64,000 nucleotides of DNA, from positions 25,211-89,210 of the forward strand of contig FR880110.1 of assembly GCA_000434555.1 (NCBI GenBank). Direction: 5' to 3'. This document shows positions 33,980-43,941 of the stretch, piece by piece. The notes below the pieces were generated by a model that saw nothing but the letters and a program-made list of their open reading frames with translations, did no database searches and was not told the DNA's origin. Each line of letters opens with the position of its first letter. Within the stretch, counting starts at the first letter, position 1. Source of the DNA: Clostridium sp. CAG:524 (GTDB taxonomy: Bacteria > Bacillota_I > Bacilli_A > RF39 > UBA660). The translations under genes and the position numbers were made by a program.

Positions 33980-35533
33980 ATGAATGATGTAATCTTCTCC
34001 ATTTTGCTTGTAATAGTTGGATTATTTGTTGGTGCATTTATTATGATACTTATAAACAAGTTAAAAGTAAGTGCAGCACAAAAAGAAGCTGAAAAAATAA
34101 TTCAAGATGCTAAAAAGGAAGCTGAAAAAGCTAAACGTGATGGTGTTTTAGAATTAAAAGAGGAAAGCTATAAATTAAAAAATCAAACTGATACAGAGAT
34201 TAAGGAAAAGAAGAAAGAACTTAATGAACTTAATCAAAGAATTGATAATAGGGAAAAGAGTCTAGACAAAAGAGATGAATTATTAACTGAGAGAGAAAAG
34301 AATCTTGAACTAAAAGATAAAGATTTATTAGCTAAGCAAAGAGAAATTCAAGAAAAAGATGCAAAAATGGAGATTATAATTAAGGATCAGATTGCTCTTT
34401 TAGAAAAAATATCTGGATTTTCAAAAGAGAAAGCTAGAGAAATGGTGCTTAAAAAAGTTGAAGAGGAAATGAACAGGGAAATTGCTGTTTATTTAAAGGA
34501 AAGAGAAGATGAAGCAAAACTTGAAGCTGATAGAAAAGCAAAAGAAATGATTGTTTCAAGTATGCAAAGATATTCTAGTGATGTTACGAGTGAACAAACT
34601 GTAAGCACAGTTGAACTTCCTAATGATGAAATGAAAGGAAGAATAATAGGTAGGGAAGGAAGAAATATTAGAACTATAGAAGCAGTTACTGGTGTTGACT
34701 TGATTATTGATGATACTCCAGAAGTAATAGTTTTATCTTCTTTTGATCCGTTAAGACGTGAAATTGCTAAAACTACACTTGAAACTTTAATCAAGGATGG
34801 AAGAATACATCCTGCTAGAATCGAAGAACTTTATGATAAAGTTTGTGAAGATTACAAAAAAATTATAAGGGAAAAAGGTGAAGAAGCTTTATTTGAATTA
34901 GGAATTTCAAAGGTTGATCCTGAAATTGTAGAATTGGTAGGAAAACTTGCTTTTAGAACAAGTTATGGTCAAGATGCATTAGCACATAGTAAAGAAGTTG
35001 CTCATTTAGCGGGTCTTATGGCTAGTGAACTAGGCGAAAATGTTTCTTTAGCAAAAAGATCAGGACTTTTACATGATATAGGAAAAGCTATTGATTTTGA
35101 AGTTGAAGGAAGTCATGTTGAAATAGGCGCTGATATTGCTAAAAAGCATGGTGAAGATAAGGTGGTTATTAATGCTATTGAGTCTCATCATGGTGATAAA
35201 AAGGCTGAATATATTATTTCTGAGTTAGTTGCTATTGCGGATGCACTTAGTGCTGCAAGGCCAGGTGCTAGAAATGATTCGTTAGAAAATTACGTTAAGA
35301 GGCTTGAAGAATTAGAAACAATTGGAAACAGTATAGAGGGAGTTGAAAAGACTTTCGCTATGCAAGCTGGCAGAGAGTTGAGAGTTATGGTAAGACCTGA
35401 TCAAATTGATGATTTGTCTAGTTATAAGGTTGCAAGGGAAATCAAGGATAAGATTGAAGAAACAATGCAATATCCAGGAACAATTAAAGTTGTTGTAATT
35501 AGAGAAACAAGAGCAGAGGAAGTTGCAAAATAA
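33980..35533 (+). CDS. rny: Ribonuclease Y
   Basis: 517 residues, the usual length. It starts mRNA decay at the membrane. Domains in order: N-terminal membrane helix (about 4-25), long coiled coil (about 30-190), KH domain with [31 protein letters not shown], then the HD domain with [23 protein letters not shown] holding the metal-binding His-Asp. The C-terminal [14 protein letters not shown] is typical. ATG 33980 behind GGAGGA is preferred over the longer frame from 33965. Confidence 0.97.
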   Translation: MNDVIFSILLVIVGLFVGAFIMILINKLKVSAAQKEAEKIIQDAKKEAEKAKRDGVLELKEESYKLKNQTDTEIKEKKKELNELNQRIDNREKSLDKRDELLTEREKNLELKDKDLLAKQREIQEKDAKMEIIIKDQIALLEKISGFSKEKAREMVLKKVEEEMNREIAVYLKEREDEAKLEADRKAKEMIVSSMQRYSSDVTSEQTVSTVELPNDEMKGRIIGREGRNIRTIEAVTGVDLIIDDTPEVIVLSSFDPLRREIAKTTLETLIKDGRIHPARIEELYDKVCEDYKKIIREKGEEALFELGISKVDPEIVELVGKLAFRTSYGQDALAHSKEVAHLAGLMASELGENVSLAKRSGLLHDIGKAIDFEVEGSHVEIGADIAKKHGEDKVVINAIESHHGDKKAEYIISELVAIADALSAARPGARNDSLENYVKRLEELETIGNSIEGVEKTFAMQAGRELRVMVRPDQIDDLSSYKVAREIKDKIEETMQYPGTIKVVVIRETRAEEVAK

Positions 35534-35546
35534 CTTCTTCTTTTTA
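35516..35546 (+). terminator. Terminator overlapping the rny stop codon
   Basis: GAGGAAGTT pairs with AACTTCTTC, and the TAA stop at 35531-35533 is inside the hairpin. A T-run follows. Confidence 0.75.
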
Positions 35547-35587
35547 TATGCAAAAATATGTGATAGAATAGTAGGTAGGGTGATAAA

Positions 35588-36346
35588 ATGTTAGCATTAA
35601 TTACGGGAGCTTCAAATGGACTTGGGAAAGATTTTGCAAAAGAATTATCAAAACAAGGATATGATTTGGTTTTAGTTGCAAGATCAAAAGATAAGTTGGA
35701 TAAGTTATCTAGTGAATTAAAAACACTAGTTTATGTAGAAGTAATGGATTTAAGTGTAAAGGAAAATGCTTATAAATTGTATAGTAAATATAAAGGTAAA
35801 ATAGATTTACTAATTAATAATGCAGGATTTGGAACTTTTGGTGAATTTACTAAGACTGATTTGGAAACTGAATTAAACATGATAGATTTGAATATAACAG
35901 CATATCATATTTTAACTAAATTGTTTTTACAGGATTTTGTCAAGAAAAATAAAGGAGAAATATTAAATGTTGCTTCTTCAGCAGCGTTTGAACCTGGACC
36001 TCTTATGTCAACTTACTATGCAACAAAATCTTATGTTTATAATTTAACAATGGGAATTTATGAGGAACTTAGAAGAAGCAAAAGTAAAGTAAAAATTCAT
36101 GTTTTATGTCCAGGCCCAGTTGATACAGGTTTTAATGATAGAGCACATGTTAAATTTGGTGTAAAATCATTAAAAAGTATAGATGTAGTAAAATATACAT
36201 TAAGATGTATGGCTAAAAATAAGCTGATTATAATTCCAGGGTTTACAATTAAATTGGGAGTATTTGCTAATAGAATTTTACCAAGAAAACTGGTGATAAA
36301 AGTCACATATAAAATTCAAAAGTCAAAAGAGTTAAAAGAGAAATAA
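35588..36346 (+). CDS. Short-chain dehydrogenase/reductase
   Basis: 252 residues, a classical SDR. TGASNGLGKDFA is the NAD(P) glycine motif, NNAGFG is present, the catalytic Ser is in NVASSAAF, and YYATKSYV supplies the YxxxK. The C-terminal part (PGFTIKLGVFANRILPRKLVIKVTYK) is of the DltE/YqjQ-like kind in Firmicutes. Substrate unknown. GTAGGGTGAT precedes the ATG. Confidence 0.92.
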   Translation: MLALITGASNGLGKDFAKELSKQGYDLVLVARSKDKLDKLSSELKTLVYVEVMDLSVKENAYKLYSKYKGKIDLLINNAGFGTFGEFTKTDLETELNMIDLNITAYHILTKLFLQDFVKKNKGEILNVASSAAFEPGPLMSTYYATKSYVYNLTMGIYEELRRSKSKVKIHVLCPGPVDTGFNDRAHVKFGVKSLKSIDVVKYTLRCMAKNKLIIIPGFTIKLGVFANRILPRKLVIKVTYKIQKSKELKEK

Positions 36347-36384
36347 AAATTATAAAATTAATTGAAAGTAATGGGAGATTATGT

Positions 36385-36639
36385 ATGAAAATAGTAAAAA
36401 TAACTTCTTTAGGATGTCCTTCATGTATTATTATGAATAAAGTTATAAATCAAATAAAAATTGAATATCCTAATATTGAAATTGAAGAATTTGATTATGA
36501 TTTTGACGATGTAGATAATTATGATGTAGGAAAAATTTTGCCTGTCTTTATATTTTATAAAGATGATAAAGAAATAGGAAGACTAAATGGTGAACATAAA
36601 AAAGAAGAACTAGTGAAAATTATAGAGGAAAATGTATGA
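36385..36639 (+). CDS. Thioredoxin-like small protein (CPSC)
   Basis: 84 residues. The active-site motif LGCPSCIIM is near the N-terminus, and PVFIFYKDDKEIGRLNG is the cis-Pro strand region of a thioredoxin fold. It lacks a signal peptide, so it is cytoplasmic. It overlaps the next redox gene by four bases, and the two probably pass electrons to each other. Confidence 0.85.
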   Translation: MKIVKITSLGCPSCIIMNKVINQIKIEYPNIEIEEFDYDFDDVDNYDVGKILPVFIFYKDDKEIGRLNGEHKKEELVKIIEENV

Positions 36640-37874
36640 TGAACAAAAAAATGACAAAAGGTATTCAAGAAAATAATTTTATAAAGTTATTTAAAATATT
36701 ATTTATAATTACTTTGTTTTTTCCAATTGTAATATTTGGTAAAGCGAAAGAATTAAATATTTATTTATTTTATGGTGATAAATGTCCTCATTGTGCTGAA
36801 CTTGAAAAGTTTTTAGAACAATATTTAGATGATAATAAAAATGTTATACTGAATAAATATGAGGTATGGAGTAATAAAGAGAATCAAGAAAAGTATAAGG
36901 AAGTTCAAAAAATATTAAATGATTATAGTAATGGTGTTCCTTATTTGATAATTGGAAATAATGTTATAACTGGTTATGATAGTGAAATAACACCTGAAAG
37001 AATAAAAAATACAATAACTTATTATTTAAATTTTGATTATAAAGATAAAGTTGGAATTTATTTAGGAACAACAACTGAGGAAGAAGAAAATTTGAAAGAG
37101 GATGGTAAAAAATATGAAGATGCTGAAGTGAATATACCTATACTTGGAAAGAAAAAGAGCAAAGAAGTACCAATATTATTATCAACAATTCTAATAGGAC
37201 TAGTTGATGGATTTAATCCTTGTGCCATGTGGATTTTAATATTTTTAATATCGATGCTTTTGGGAATGAAAAATGTAAAAAGGAAATGGGCTCTTGGAAT
37301 AACTTTTCTTTTATCATCGGCACTTGTATATTTTTTATTTTTAATATCATGGCTAAATTTAGCTGTATTTTTAAATAATATTATTTTGATAAGAATGGGT
37401 ATAAGTATAATTGCTGTTTTCTTTGGAATATTAACAATATTAAAATTTTTCTTTGTTAAGGAAGATGATGGATGTGAAGTCGTTGATAAAAGTGGTAGAA
37501 AAAAAATTATTAATTCAATAAAGAAAATTATTAAAGAAAAATCATTTATATTAGCTTTATTTGGTATTGTTGTGTTGGCGGCATCTGTTAATGTTATTGA
37601 GTTGTTGTGTTCTCTTGGATTACCAGTTATGTTTACTCAAATATTGACTATAAATGAGGTAAGTAAAACAGCACAAATTATTTATTCATTAATATATGTT
37701 TTCTTTTTCTTAATTGATGATATTGTTGTATTTACAATTGCAATGAAAACATTAGAAATAAAAGCAATATCAAATAAATTTGGTAAATATTCACATTTAA
37801 TTGGTGGAATCATAATGTTAATAATTGGATTCTTAATGATTTATAAGCCAGAGTGGTTAATGTTTAATTTTTAA
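36636..37874 (+). CDS. Thioredoxin-domain/CcdA-DsbD-type membrane fusion protein
   Basis: 412 residues. After a signal-anchor (about 19-37) comes an extracytoplasmic thioredoxin/glutaredoxin-like domain with YGDKCPHCAEL, then a linker and about six membrane helices. The membrane domain begins LIGLVDGFNPCAMWILIFLI and has ASVNVIELLCSLGLPVMF: the paired Cys of CcdA/DsbD-type electron carriers. Substrate-side and membrane domains are thus in one chain. It presumably passes electrons from the cytoplasmic CPSC protein to extracellular thiols. Confidence 0.83.
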   Translation: MMNKKMTKGIQENNFIKLFKILFIITLFFPIVIFGKAKELNIYLFYGDKCPHCAELEKFLEQYLDDNKNVILNKYEVWSNKENQEKYKEVQKILNDYSNGVPYLIIGNNVITGYDSEITPERIKNTITYYLNFDYKDKVGIYLGTTTEEEENLKEDGKKYEDAEVNIPILGKKKSKEVPILLSTILIGLVDGFNPCAMWILIFLISMLLGMKNVKRKWALGITFLLSSALVYFLFLISWLNLAVFLNNIILIRMGISIIAVFFGILTILKFFFVKEDDGCEVVDKSGRKKIINSIKKIIKEKSFILALFGIVVLAASVNVIELLCSLGLPVMFTQILTINEVSKTAQIIYSLIYVFFFLIDDIVVFTIAMKTLEIKAISNKFGKYSHLIGGIIMLIIGFLMIYKPEWLMFNF

Positions 37875-37904
37875 AAATTAGAAGCAAAAAGGATTATCAA
37901 AACA

Positions 37905-37910
37905 TATAAT
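37905..37910 (+). promoter_or_regulatory. -10 box before the SpoVIF gene
   Basis: TATAAT, followed by AGGTGATATAT and the GTG start. No clear -35. Confidence 0.45.
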
Positions 37911-37926
37911 ATTTTAGGTGATATAT

Positions 37927-38163
37927 GTGAATGATAATCTTTTTAATAGAATTGAAGAGAAAACAAAAGTGAGTAAAGATACTATTATATCTTTAGCAAG
38001 AAAACTTCAAGATGGTGACTATAAGAATGAGAATACTTTGAGAGATATTATACATGAATTATCTTTTATTACTGGCCGTGAAGTAAGTGAAGAAAAGGAA
38101 AATAAAATAATAGATATGATTGTTCAAGATAAAGTACCAAAGAATATAGATAAATATGTTTAA
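37927..38163 (+). CDS. Stage VI sporulation protein F-like
   Basis: 78 residues. LFNRIEEKTKVSKDTIISLARKLQDGDYKNENTLRDIIHELSFITGREVSEEKENKIIDMIVQDKVP follows the pattern of SpoVIF (FF.KVEKKTGV...V..LA..VQ.A.FKDE.TVR.LI..VS...N..V.KE.EDQIV..I...K.P) nearly throughout. In B. subtilis this protein supports GerE-dependent late coat expression. GTG 37927 follows AGGTGAT; the open frame reaches back to 37918. Confidence 0.82.
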   Translation: MNDNLFNRIEEKTKVSKDTIISLARKLQDGDYKNENTLRDIIHELSFITGREVSEEKENKIIDMIVQDKVPKNIDKYV

Positions 38164-38186
38164 AATGAATAGAATGTGAAGTTATT

Positions 38187-38208
38187 GTGAGCTAATTACT
38201 CACTTTTT
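38187..38208 (+). terminator. Intrinsic terminator
   Basis: GTGAG pairs with CTCAC around CTAATTA, then a T-run. Confidence 0.72.
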
Positions 38209-38310
38209 ACTTTAATTAAATATGTGAAAATATGTTATCTTTAGTATATTTTTATTGAACATAAAGCCATATATTAATAGAATATATTTGGAAAAAATAT
38301 GTAAGATAAA

Positions 38311-38559
38311 GTGTATAAATTTTTGAAAACTTATGGTTTTTTGCTTATATGTACTTTACTTTTAGACTATGGAAATAATAAATTGACTTATCCTGTTGGA
38401 CTTACTTTTAGTGATGAAGCTGTATTTACTGGAACTGTAAGATATAATAAAGATGATTCTTCTACTAATAATTCTTCGTTTTTTATGTATACTGGTGTGA
38501 TTATACCTGTAATTTCGTTAAAAGGTGAAGTACAAGTATCTGGAGGTACAGGATTATAA
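38311..38559 (+). pseudogene. Remnant of a repeat-type surface protein gene
   Basis: 82 codons open from a GTG, without ribosome site. The C-terminal two-thirds (LTYPVGLTFSDEAVFTG, then FFMYTGVIIPVISLKGEVQVSGGTGL) resembles the end of large prepilin-headed surface proteins from related gut Firmicutes, where YPVGLITADE and PVISLKxxVxVxGGxGT close the chain. The middle of that domain is missing, and the usual final residues after GGTG are absent. I infer an internally deleted relic. Confidence 0.5.
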
Positions 38560-38592
38560 ACGATCCATATATAGTTTTAGTAGTACAATAAA

Positions 38593-38626
38593 AATAACAT
38601 AATGATTGCTCACTATGTTATTTTTT
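38593..38626. terminator. Bidirectional terminator
   Basis: AATAACATA-A-TGA pairs with TCA-C-TATGTTATT, with T-runs on both strands. It overlaps the stop codon of the minus-strand FemAB gene. Confidence 0.88.
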
Positions 38627-39878
38627 ATGATTTAATTGCTGGTTTATAAAATTCTTTTTGTATTTTATTTGTTGACCATAATAATTGATGGAATGGTTTA
38701 TTAACAATCAAATCAAATTCACCAATATATTCATAAGTAGTTGGTTTGAATTTAAGTTTAAAATCATTAAGTCTCTTATATGGATTAGTATCACTAAAGT
38801 CAGCAGTAATTCCATATAAATCTACATACAAATAACCAGCCTTCTTATATTCTTCAATAATCTTATAAAATAAGAATGTCTTAACATCAATACTTGAAAA
38901 ATCATTATTATTACCAGTAATTATTATTGTAACTCTGCCTTCATATTTAACAACGAACGCAGCACCAAGATATTCTTTCGTCTTATTTTCTTGCATTCTC
39001 AAATTGGTCTTCGCTATATCATTAGAAATTCTATCAAGATTTCTATCTGATTCAGTTTTTCTCTTATAAATATCAGCACTATTAGGATTTTTATTAAATT
39101 CAATATTTATTCTATCATTATTTTCTTGTTCGATAATATATTCTTTTTGTAGGTATTTTACATATGTATCATAGTTTACTTCCGCAAATAATAAATCAAC
39201 CATATCACTTTGTTTAAATGTTTTATAGAAATATTTATAATATGTAAGTGTTTTATTCTTTTTATCTTCTACGAATGAATAGAATTTCTCAAGCTCTTCT
39301 TCACCACGAGATACAAGTCTTATTCCTTTATATTCACTTTCTTTCATATTTTTAACCATATTTTGATCTAAACTATTAAAATCATATGTAGGCAAATATA
39401 TAACTGGAGTGTATTTAGGCAGTAATGACTCAAAATACAAATTATCTTTTAATTTATCATAACCAAGTTCTTTTAAGTTAGCAATTAATTCTTTATTTTT
39501 AGAATTAATTGTCTTACTTTTATTATCAAAATCTATAACTGAATATGTAATTTCAGGATTAATCTTAATGAAAGCAAATCCTCTTCTTAAAAAGAATTCT
39601 TTAACTTTACGAGTGAATGCTTTTAATAAATCAGTATTATAAAAATCTACTAAAAATCCACGAGGAGCGTACCCATATTTAATATTGGCACTTAATGTTT
39701 TATACAAAATAAGACTTGCAGCCACTAATATATCTTTATGATAAGCACCTATGTACATAACTGAAAAATCACTATGTGACATAAGTTCTCCATATTCTTT
39801 TGTTTGAAAAAAGTTTTTAAGCACATGCTTACTTGCAAATTCACCAAATGTAGTAGCATTGATTTCTTCTATAGACAT
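38625..39878 (-). CDS. FemAB-family peptidoglycan bridge aminoacyltransferase
   Basis: 417 residues. FemX/FemA-type enzymes add amino acids from aminoacyl-tRNA to lipid II to form the interpeptide bridge. Two GNAT-like halves are visible: FQTKEYGELM, IKYGYAPRGFLVDF and FAFIKINPEI in the first; YLGAAFVVKYEGRVTIIITGNNNDFSS, YLYVDLYGITADFSDTNPYKRLNDFKLKF in the second. A coiled coil lies between them (about 250-300). ATG 39878 follows GGAGTGA; the frame reaches a GTG at 39890. Confidence 0.92.
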   Translation of the reverse strand: MSIEEINATTFGEFASKHVLKNFFQTKEYGELMSHSDFSVMYIGAYHKDILVAASLILYKTLSANIKYGYAPRGFLVDFYNTDLLKAFTRKVKEFFLRRGFAFIKINPEITYSVIDFDNKSKTINSKNKELIANLKELGYDKLKDNLYFESLLPKYTPVIYLPTYDFNSLDQNMVKNMKESEYKGIRLVSRGEEELEKFYSFVEDKKNKTLTYYKYFYKTFKQSDMVDLLFAEVNYDTYVKYLQKEYIIEQENNDRINIEFNKNPNSADIYKRKTESDRNLDRISNDIAKTNLRMQENKTKEYLGAAFVVKYEGRVTIIITGNNNDFSSIDVKTFLFYKIIEEYKKAGYLYVDLYGITADFSDTNPYKRLNDFKLKFKPTTYEYIGEFDLIVNKPFHQLLWSTNKIQKEFYKPAIKS

Positions 39879-39971
39879 AAAAAAATTCACTCCTTTAAAT
39901 TAATAATATTATAGCATATTTATTAAAAAAATTGTATAATTAATACATAGATAATTATAGGAGGATTAATA

Positions 39972-41213
39972 ATGAGTAAAATAATAGATATTAAAGCTAG
40001 AGAAATATTGGATTCAAGAGGATATCCTACTGTAGAAGTAACTGTAAAAAGTGAAAGAGGAATAGGCATTGCATCAGTGCCTTCAGGAGCATCAACTGGT
40101 TCTCGTGAAGCATTAGAACTTCGTGATAATGATGAAAGATATTGTGGTAAAGGAGTATTAAAGGCTGTAAACAATGTAAACACAATAATTAAAGATGCTT
40201 TACTTGGTATGGATGTTACTCATCAAAAAGAAATTGATTATAAAATGATTGAGCTTGATGGGACACCAAATAAGAGTAAACTTGGTGCGAATGCGACACT
40301 TGGAGTTAGTCTTGCTTGTATAAAAGCAGCTGCTAGTGAAGCACATAAAGAATTATACGAATACTTAAATCCTAGAGAAAAAAGAATACCAAAATTAATG
40401 TTTAATATTATTAATGGTGGTATGCATGCTAAAAATAACTTAGATATTCAAGAGTTTATGATAGTTCCAAAAAGAGATTCTTTTAGGGAAGGACTTAGAT
40501 GCGCTAGTGAAGTATTCCACGCTCTTAAAAAAATATTGGATAATGAAGGACATGAAACATCAGTCGGTGATGAAGGAGGATTTGCTCCAAATTTAGAAAG
40601 CAATCGTGCTGCATTATCATATATAATAAAAGCAATAGAAAGTGCAGGTTACATTCCTGGAAAAGATGTGTTTATCGCACTTGATATAGCTGCGTCATCA
40701 ATATATAATGAACAGAATAAAGCATATAAAATAGAAAATAGATTCTTAAGTAAAGAAGAATTATTAGATTATTATATGGACCTTGTTAAAAATTATCCAA
40801 TTATATCAATTGAAGATCCTTATGATGAAAATGATTATGAGGGATTCAAATTAATCACAGAAAAACTTGGTAAGGGAATCAACATAGTTGGAGATGATTT
40901 GTTCGTAACAAATAAAAAAGAATTAGAACATGGTATTCAAAATGGACTATGCAACTCAATATTAATTAAGCCTAATCAAATAGGAACATTCTTTGAAACA
41001 TTAGAAACAATTGTACTTGCTAAAAAGCATAATTACACATGTATTATGTCTCATAGAAGTGGAGAAACAACAGATACATTTATTATAGATGCTGCAGTTG
41101 CATTAAATATACCATTCGTAAAAACAGGTTCTGTTTCAAGGGGTGAAAGAATTTGCAAATTTAATAGACTTCTTGAAATAGAAGAACAAATTGAAAGCAA
41201 AAAAGCAAAATAA
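39972..41213 (+). CDS. eno: Enolase
   Basis: 413 residues. It interconverts 2-phosphoglycerate and phosphoenolpyruvate. The family sequence is complete: [80 protein letters not shown] and [21 protein letters not shown] in place of the usual D.A.SEFY is a small variation at the metal-site helix. GGAGGA precedes the ATG. It heads the eno-secG-rnr-smpB group found in many Bacilli. Confidence 0.98.
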   Translation: MSKIIDIKAREILDSRGYPTVEVTVKSERGIGIASVPSGASTGSREALELRDNDERYCGKGVLKAVNNVNTIIKDALLGMDVTHQKEIDYKMIELDGTPNKSKLGANATLGVSLACIKAAASEAHKELYEYLNPREKRIPKLMFNIINGGMHAKNNLDIQEFMIVPKRDSFREGLRCASEVFHALKKILDNEGHETSVGDEGGFAPNLESNRAALSYIIKAIESAGYIPGKDVFIALDIAASSIYNEQNKAYKIENRFLSKEELLDYYMDLVKNYPIISIEDPYDENDYEGFKLITEKLGKGINIVGDDLFVTNKKELEHGIQNGLCNSILIKPNQIGTFFETLETIVLAKKHNYTCIMSHRSGETTDTFIIDAAVALNIPFVKTGSVSRGERICKFNRLLEIEEQIESKKAK

Positions 41214-41278
41214 TTACATAAATATTTGCATAATACTAATATTTATTGTATAATACAAAACACAAGGGAGAAATCAAT

Positions 41279-41491
41279 ATGGAAAAAGTATTATTAGTAA
41301 TATCTGTTATATTAATAGTGATAGTTCTATTACAAAGTAATAAAGCTAGTGATGCTAGTCAAATAATAACAGGTGGAAATGCAATGTTACTTGGTAAATC
41401 AAAAGAAAGAGGTCTTGAAAAAGTAATAACAAGACTTACTTATGTTTTAGGATTTGCATTTATAGTAATATCATTTATCTTATCAATATAA
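41279..41491 (+). CDS. secG: Preprotein translocase subunit SecG
   Basis: 70 residues with two membrane helices and the SecG-type centre LQSNKASDASQIITGGN. ATG 41279 follows GGGAGA; the longer frame from 41246 has no ribosome site. Its place between eno and rnr is the normal one in Firmicutes. Confidence 0.93.
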   Translation: MEKVLLVISVILIVIVLLQSNKASDASQIITGGNAMLLGKSKERGLEKVITRLTYVLGFAFIVISFILSI

Positions 41492-41501
41492 AAAAATACA
41501 T

Positions 41502-41530
41502 AAAAGTTCATATTTTCTTATGAACTTTTT
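41502..41530 (+). terminator. Intrinsic terminator
   Basis: AAAAGTTCAT pairs with ATGAACTTTT, then T residues. An extended -10 (TG-A-TAAAAT, 41539-41547) follows directly. Confidence 0.88.
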
Positions 41531-41538
41531 AATTTATA

Positions 41539-41547
41539 TGATAAAAT
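41539..41547 (+). promoter_or_regulatory. Extended -10 promoter of rnr-smpB
   Basis: TG-A-TAAAAT shortly before the GGTGAGG ribosome site of rnr. Confidence 0.55.
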
Positions 41548-41562
41548 GAAGGTGAGGTAGAT

Positions 41563-43941
41563 ATGAGAGACAAAATATTAAAAGTAATTGAAAAAAATAA
41601 TAAGAGTTTAAATGCTATGGAAATTATGAATCAAATAATGGAAAATAGTACTATTAAAGATTATGAAGAACTTATGAGAGAACTTGAAAAGCTATGTAGA
41701 GAGGGTGTATTAAGACAAACTCATCATAATGGTTATGTTAAAAATGAACTTCTAACAGGTACTCTTGATATGCATGAGAAAGGTAATGCACATTTATTAG
41801 TAAAAGATGGAGAAGATATTTTCATTGCTAAAAATAATATGAATGGTGCTACTGATAAAGATTTAGTACTTGTTGATTATACTAATAAAGATAAGACTGA
41901 AGGTAAAGTCATAAGAGTTCTAAAGAGATCACTTGGTAAAAGTATGGGTGAAATTGTTGATAACGATGGTAAATTTACTGTAAAGATACTTGACACTGAA
42001 TTACCTTATGAAGTTGATGTTGACACAAGCGATTGTGATTTTACTTTGGTGGATGGATTAATCGTACACCTTGATTATGTAAAAGATATAAGTAGAGGTA
42101 GAGTCCTTGCTAAAATAGATTATCCAATAGGGCACAAAAATGCTCCAGGTAATGATACTGAAATAGCCATGATTGCTAGTGAATTTGGTGTTCATCTATT
42201 TATGCCAGAAGAAGTAAAAGAGCAAGCCAAGACATTTCCAAGCAGTTTAACTGAAGAAGAAATAAAAAAAGAAATATCAAAAGGTAGAGTTGATTTAAGA
42301 GGTGAAGCAACTACTACAATGGATGGTAAAGATACAAAAGATATTGATGATGCTGTACAGGATGAAATAAGTAAAAACGGAAACTATAAAGTAACAGTTG
42401 ACATTGCTGATGTAAGTTATTATGTAAAGATGAATACACCAGTATGGAACTATGCAGAACTAAAAGGTAACTCTGATTATCTTGCTAATAAAGTAGGTCC
42501 AATGCTTCCAATAGAACTTTCGAATGGAATCTGTTCATTAAATCCAAATGAAGATAGATATGCTTTGACATGTGAAATGGAAATAGATCATGGTGGAAAC
42601 ATTGTTAATGAAAAAGTATACATTTCAGTTATAAAATCTAAAAAGAAAATGAATTATGATGCCGTACAAGATATCCTAGAAGATAAAGAAACTGAAGATA
42701 CAAAGGATTATATAACAATAAAATATACAGTAAAGCCAAATGAAATAATAGATGATATCGCATTCAAAAATGGAATCACAAGAGAAAGATTACTAGAATA
42801 CAATAGCATTGAAGATATAAAACCAGGTAATGAAATAAATTTACCTATAAGAGATATTATCAAATTGATGTATGTTATCTCTAAAATAATGGATAATAAA
42901 CTTCACAAATTAGGTAAAATTGATTTTGAAAATACAAGTGAAAAGAAACAAATATTTGATGAAAATGACAAATTAATTGATATAGTTCCAAGAGTTCAAA
43001 GACCTGCTGAATCAATAATAGAAAATCATATGATTTATGCGAATGTTGGATTTACTAGATTCACATGCAATGCATTATCACAAATAATACCAAATATGGT
43101 ACCATTTGTATTTAGAATTCACGAAGATCCAAATCCTAAAAAGATAGAAGATTTTATGAAAATGTTATCAGTATTTGGAGTAAATTATCCTAAAAAGATA
43201 AATCCAGAAAATGTAAGTAGTAAGGATATTCAAGAATTATTAGAATATTTAAAAGATAAAGAACATTATAAAGTATTTAGTAAAAAACTACTTAGAAGTA
43301 TGCAAAAGGCAAGATATTCACCAGAACCTAAAGGTCATTTTGGACTTGGTCTAAAAGCACATGATAGAGATTATACACACTTTACTTCTCCTATTAGAAG
43401 AATGTGTGACTTACTTGTTCATACAATATTTAGAGTATTCATTATTGAAAAAGATACTAGTCCTGAAAATATTAGTTTCTGGGCTTCATATCTAACAGAA
43501 GTATGCGACCATATTTCAGAATGTGAAAGAACAAGTGCTGATTGTGAATACGCAACTGATGACTATTATGATGCAGTTTATATGCAAGATAGAATTGGTA
43601 AAACATTTGAAGCAACACTTGATGGACCAATGCCTTCATCATTCTTTGCTCAAACAAATGATAAATTTATAGATGGAAAAGTAGAATGGATTATAAGTGA
43701 AGATGATTCAAAAGAATTAGAAAGCCTTACTGATCCAAATGAAATACAACAATTCATAGAACTTCATAAAAAACCATTCACGTACGAATACAATGATTCT
43801 CTTTACGGATACACTAAAAAAGGTAGAGTTGTCTATAGATATGGCGATCAAATCATAGTTCAATGTATAGGAAGCGACCCTGCCAAAAGAGAAATAGATT
43901 TCGCTTTAGTAAAAAAAATAACAAATGGAAATAATAAATAG
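41563..43941 (+). CDS. rnr: Ribonuclease R with an inserted LysM-like domain
   Basis: 792 residues. A 3'-to-5' exoribonuclease that degrades structured RNA and works with tmRNA. Order: winged helix (about 1-65), cold-shock domains (about 70-230), the RNB domain with DLRGEATTTMDGKDTKDIDDAV (metal-binding Asp residues), VPRVQRPAESIIENHMIYAN and HFTSPIRRMCDLLVH, then a C-terminal S1 domain. Inside RNB, residues about 388-428 read as a LysM domain (YTVKPNEIIDDIAFKNGIT, LLEYNS, IKPGNEINLP), absent from ordinary RNase R. smpB follows with a 17-base overlap. Confidence 0.95.
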   Translation: MRDKILKVIEKNNKSLNAMEIMNQIMENSTIKDYEELMRELEKLCREGVLRQTHHNGYVKNELLTGTLDMHEKGNAHLLVKDGEDIFIAKNNMNGATDKDLVLVDYTNKDKTEGKVIRVLKRSLGKSMGEIVDNDGKFTVKILDTELPYEVDVDTSDCDFTLVDGLIVHLDYVKDISRGRVLAKIDYPIGHKNAPGNDTEIAMIASEFGVHLFMPEEVKEQAKTFPSSLTEEEIKKEISKGRVDLRGEATTTMDGKDTKDIDDAVQDEISKNGNYKVTVDIADVSYYVKMNTPVWNYAELKGNSDYLANKVGPMLPIELSNGICSLNPNEDRYALTCEMEIDHGGNIVNEKVYISVIKSKKKMNYDAVQDILEDKETEDTKDYITIKYTVKPNEIIDDIAFKNGITRERLLEYNSIEDIKPGNEINLPIRDIIKLMYVISKIMDNKLHKLGKIDFENTSEKKQIFDENDKLIDIVPRVQRPAESIIENHMIYANVGFTRFTCNALSQIIPNMVPFVFRIHEDPNPKKIEDFMKMLSVFGVNYPKKINPENVSSKDIQELLEYLKDKEHYKVFSKKLLRSMQKARYSPEPKGHFGLGLKAHDRDYTHFTSPIRRMCDLLVHTIFRVFIIEKDTSPENISFWASYLTEVCDHISECERTSADCEYATDDYYDAVYMQDRIGKTFEATLDGPMPSSFFAQTNDKFIDGKVEWIISEDDSKELESLTDPNEIQQFIELHKKPFTYEYNDSLYGYTKKGRVVYRYGDQIIVQCIGSDPAKREIDFALVKKITNGNNK

